7,424 nt of DNA from the NCBI GenBank assembly GCA_017613995.1, contig JAGACT010000092.1, positions 1 to 7,424 on the forward strand. The letters are read 5' to 3'. Below are positions 5,180 through 7,424 of the stretch, in pieces. The translations under genes were made by a program, and so were the position numbers. The notes under the pieces were generated by a model that worked only from the letters and a program-made list of their open reading frames with translations, had not been told where the DNA came from and made no database searches. Numbering within the stretch: position 1 is the stretch's first letter; every line of letters starts with the position of its first letter. Source of the stretch: Eubacteriaceae bacterium (GTDB taxonomy: Bacteria; Bacillota; Clostridia; Eubacteriales; Anaerofustaceae).

Positions 5180-6991
5180 CTATAGAAATCTCAGGTTTTT
5201 CATCGCCTCTTCGAGTTCTTTTCTCTCCGATTCGGTGAAGACGACGGTCCCGAAAACGGGCCTCCGCTCATCCCTGTACCTGTCCACGTAGGACGGATAA
5301 TAAAAAGCATCCCCTTTCCCGTCAAGTGTATACCTGCAGTTGGGATGCGTACTGATATCATATTTGCGGTCGAGGACGGGATCCTCGCCCCTGATAAAAA
5401 GGATCGCGTCCGTGTTCCTTATGGTCCTTACCTCATCCGGAGTCAGGAGCTCCCGCCCTGTTCTCTGCCTGTTCACGGAATAGGATCCCCTCCACCCCTC
5501 GGTCTTCGACGTGTTCTGTATGTCTATGGTCTCCTTGCCCAGAAGCTTCGAGATGTACTCAAAGGTACGCTCCGAGTTCCCTCCGAGGTACAGAAGCTCA
5601 TCGCAGTTCTGCAGGACGCTCTCCCACTCCTTCCCGAACCTGGCTTCTATCTGGGATATATCCTGATAGACGACGGAGCAGGTGATGTTCCGTTTCCTCA
5701 TGGTGGACAGAATAGATGTGAAGTCCTCCGGCATGGCTATGTTGGCGGCCTCCTCCATCAGCATGTGGACAGGTACGTCCAGCATCCTGCTCCCGTTATG
5801 GTCCGCCTGATCGTAGAGTACCCTGAAGATCTGTGTGAAAAGCATGGCCGCTATGCAGTTGAAGGTCGTATCCTCGTCGGATATAATGCAGAAAAGTGCT
5901 GTCTTCTTCCTGCCCAGAGCCTCTATGTCGATCTCATTGTCCCGCATTATGTCCTCTACGGTAGTAAGCGAAAGGGGTTCCAGCCTCACGTTCACCGATA
6001 TGATGATGGATGCCGCAGTATCCTTAGCCGCTATCCTGTATGCTTCGTATCTTTTCCTTGCCATATGCTCCGGAGGCAGCCTGAACATCATTTCATCTAT
6101 GCGGGAACGCTCCCGATTGTCAGCCTTCAGCATCCCCAGAAGCCTTATGAGCGTCGGAAAGTTACGCTCGCATACAGGAGCCTCTTTCCACAGGTAGAAC
6201 ATCAGGGCACTGATAAGCGTCTTCTCCGCGTTCTCCCAGAAGGGATCCTTGGAGGCTATCCGGGGAGGGGTCGTGCTCCTGATGAGCACAGTCACCAGCT
6301 GGTCAATGTCCTTTTCCTCCCGGATGTAGGCAAAGGGGTTGTAATGCATGGAGTTCTCGAACTTGTTTATATCGAACACCTGCAGCTCGTATCCCCGCTC
6401 CTCGTAGAGGTGCCCGCAGGACTGCAGCACCTCCCCGCTGGGATCCGTCAGCACAAGGGACGTATTGCAGTTGTATACGTTGGGCTTGGTGTAGTTCCTG
6501 GTTTTCCCGGCTCCGCTTCCGCCTATGACCAGGGTATTCAGATTCCTCTGGTGGGCATGGGTGTCATAGCTTATGGCCACGTTCTGCGTAAGAAGCCGGT
6601 TCTCGAGAGGATGCCTCCCGTCCGAATAGCGCTCGTTTACCGTCCTGTTGTTGGCCCATTGGGCGGATCCGTATTCCTCACCGCTCCTGCGGTTCTTCAC
6701 CTCGGTGATGACAAAGAACATCACGCCCAGATAGATCGCCAGGCACAGGACCGCAGCCTTAAGACCCGTTGGGCTCCATTCCCAAAGCGATGGACGCGTA
6801 AGGCGAAAAAGCATGTCGTTCTCCCGTATGAACTCCAGAGTTTGGGAAAGTCCTCCTCCCTCAAAGGCGGGCGCGATCCAGAAGCCTGTTAAAAAGGACG
6901 CCGCCCCGCCGATGACCAGCGCTGCCGCGTCCCCTTTCCTCAGTTTCGCCATGAACGGATCGTTCCTGGCGTTATGTGATGGTATGCTCAT
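5180..6991 (-). CDS. VirD4-like type IV coupling protein (CD1115-type)
   Basis: 603 residues with the chosen start. This membrane-anchored hexameric ATPase brings the relaxase-DNA complex to the conjugation channel. Two membrane segments (about 24-40 and 78-95) precede the conserved EEYGSAQWA motif (105-113), common to VirD4/TraG proteins. Walker A is GGSGAGKT (157-164), followed by TDPSGE (182-187). The Walker B region is HMLMEEAANIAMP (409-421), where relatives usually read LDEFANI, so the first acidic residue is Glu (E413) instead of Asp. Later blocks are STMRKRNI (429-436), YQDISQIEARFG (442-453) and the C-terminal LLTPDEVR (515-522). The frame is open to an ATG at 7057, but that codon lies in a terminator hairpin. 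The 6991 ATG has GGGAGA 4 bases upstream and gives the usual family length of about 600. No clear promoter was found between the terminator and this start. Confidence 0.92.
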   Translation of the reverse strand: MSIPSHNARNDPFMAKLRKGDAAALVIGGAASFLTGFWIAPAFEGGGLSQTLEFIRENDMLFRLTRPSLWEWSPTGLKAAVLCLAIYLGVMFFVITEVKNRRSGEEYGSAQWANNRTVNERYSDGRHPLENRLLTQNVAISYDTHAHQRNLNTLVIGGSGAGKTRNYTKPNVYNCNTSLVLTDPSGEVLQSCGHLYEERGYELQVFDINKFENSMHYNPFAYIREEKDIDQLVTVLIRSTTPPRIASKDPFWENAEKTLISALMFYLWKEAPVCERNFPTLIRLLGMLKADNRERSRIDEMMFRLPPEHMARKRYEAYRIAAKDTAASIIISVNVRLEPLSLTTVEDIMRDNEIDIEALGRKKTALFCIISDEDTTFNCIAAMLFTQIFRVLYDQADHNGSRMLDVPVHMLMEEAANIAMPEDFTSILSTMRKRNITCSVVYQDISQIEARFGKEWESVLQNCDELLYLGGNSERTFEYISKLLGKETIDIQNTSKTEGWRGSYSVNRQRTGRELLTPDEVRTIRNTDAILFIRGEDPVLDRKYDISTHPNCRYTLDGKGDAFYYPSYVDRYRDERRPVFGTVVFTESERKELEEAMKNLRFL

Positions 6992-7048
6992 AATTCTCCC
7001 GTAATGATCCGGCCGTCCGGGTAATTCTTCATAACCCGTCAGATCCGG

Positions 7049-7084
7049 AAAAAACATGGGGGACGCTCCCGCGTCCCCGCCATG
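7049..7084 (-). terminator. Intrinsic terminator after the surface-protein gene
   Basis: Immediately after the TGA at 7085, the minus strand carries GGGGACGC and GCGTCCCC (7078-7071 and 7066-7059), a perfect 8-pair stem with a 4-base loop. It extends outward through a CATG/CATG pairing (7084-7081 and 7058-7055) across a 2-base bulge. Six T residues follow (7054-7049). It should end transcription of the surface-protein gene before virD4. Confidence 0.88.
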
Positions 7085-7424
7085 TCATTTCATTCTGTTC
7101 TGTTTCCTCCTGTAGGCGATCAGCCCGAACGCCGCGAGCGCCGCGATGATCAGGATGCCCGCGTACAGACCCATATTGCTCCCGACTCCCGTCTTCGGGT
7201 TCGGATCGGCTGGAACTACGATGTTGATGTCCACATCGACATCGAATCTCCCATCAAACTGTACCTTCAGCGTATGATTCCCGGCGGAAAGACTGTCAAG
7301 GTACTCAGGCAGGAGGTCCAGCACCACGCTGCCCGCCTTTACGGTAAAATCGGTTCCCTCCGTAAGGTCAGCGCCGTCCACCGAAGCGCCGGTGAAATGC
7401 TCTATCGAGGAAGGATCGTCCCCC
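7085..7424 (-). CDS. Sortase-anchored surface protein, C-terminal fragment
   Basis: The frame is open to the right edge; 112 C-terminal residues are visible and the true start is outside. Residues about 8-70 of the fragment form an Ig-like beta domain of the kind repeated in clostridial surface proteins: FTGASVDGADLTEGTDFTVK, then GSVVLDLLPEYLDSLSAGNH and TLKVQFDG. A short proline linker leads to NPKTG, a sortase recognition signal of the NPxTG/LPxTG type. A hydrophobic helix (LYAGILIIAALAAFGLIAY) and a positive tail (RRKQNRMK) follow. The protein should be covalently anchored to the cell wall. Next to conjugation genes, a role in mating-pair contact or host attachment is plausible but not shown. 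A GTG at 7381 lies within the domain and is not the start. Confidence 0.85.
   Translation of the reverse strand, partial: GDDPSSIEHFTGASVDGADLTEGTDFTVKAGSVVLDLLPEYLDSLSAGNHTLKVQFDGRFDVDVDINIVVPADPNPKTGVGSNMGLYAGILIIAALAAFGLIAYRRKQNRMK

Noticed and set aside
5345..6892. Plus-strand open frame of 515 codons across virD4
   Set aside because: It lies wholly antisense to a protein with Walker A, DPSGE and VirD4-family motifs. Its translation has no recognisable domain and is rich in Arg/Pro/Gly/His, as expected from the complement of a GC-rich gene.
6992..7057. ATG at 7057 as the virD4 start
   Set aside because: The codon lies in the 3' arm of an intrinsic terminator and has no ribosome binding site. 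The 6991 ATG has GGGAGA and gives the normal family length.
7379..7381. GTG at 7381 as the start of a 98-residue surface protein
   Set aside because: The frame runs open to the window edge, and the residues upstream (DDPSSIEHFTGAS) complete the Ig-like domain, so the gene is partial.

Overview
The window looks like part of an integrative and conjugative element (ICE) from a Gram-positive anaerobe. It is most likely from the Clostridia/Lachnospiraceae, because the gene order matches the CTn4/CD1110-CD1115 type of Clostridioides difficile conjugation module and the surface protein has an NPKTG sorting signal. The taxonomic call is inference from gene families only. Every credible gene lies on the minus strand, so transcription runs from right to left. 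No rRNA, tRNA, CRISPR array, insertion sequence or replication origin was seen.

Right to left: (1) 7424-7085 is the C-terminal end of a sortase-anchored surface protein, followed at once by a strong intrinsic terminator (7084-7049). (2) 6991-3330 is a tight block of type IV secretion genes: a VirD4-like coupling ATPase, a small pilin-like membrane protein, a VirB6/TrbL-like channel protein and a PrgI-family protein. Gaps are 16 and 11 bases, and the last pair overlap by one base. (3) 3329-1229 is a 2.1 kb island of toxin-antitoxin genes and remnants: an excisionase-type HTH fused to an MNT nucleotidyltransferase, a broken HEPN toxin partner, a scrap that reads like a serine recombinase, a complete RelE/HigB toxin with its HigA-type antitoxin, and a decayed second XRE antitoxin. 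The island ends in a second intrinsic terminator (1295-1270). (4) 1228-1 is the N-terminal 409 codons of the VirB4-like ATPase, cut by the window edge before its Walker A motif.

Together the T4SS genes would build a Gram-positive mating channel: VirD4 delivers the relaxosome, VirB4 powers assembly, and VirB6 and PrgI form the membrane pore. In the related elements I know, prgI and virB4 are normally neighbours, so the island separates two genes that usually stay together. It carries its own promoters: two good sigma-A-like promoters (3258-3230 and 2438-2410), each with an inverted repeat that looks like an operator. The terminator 42 bases before virB4 raises the question of how virB4 is transcribed. 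The main points worth checking are the island itself, the orphaned MNT gene with its single-base loss of the HEPN start, the extended palindrome over its promoter, and the two terminators inside the conjugation cluster.
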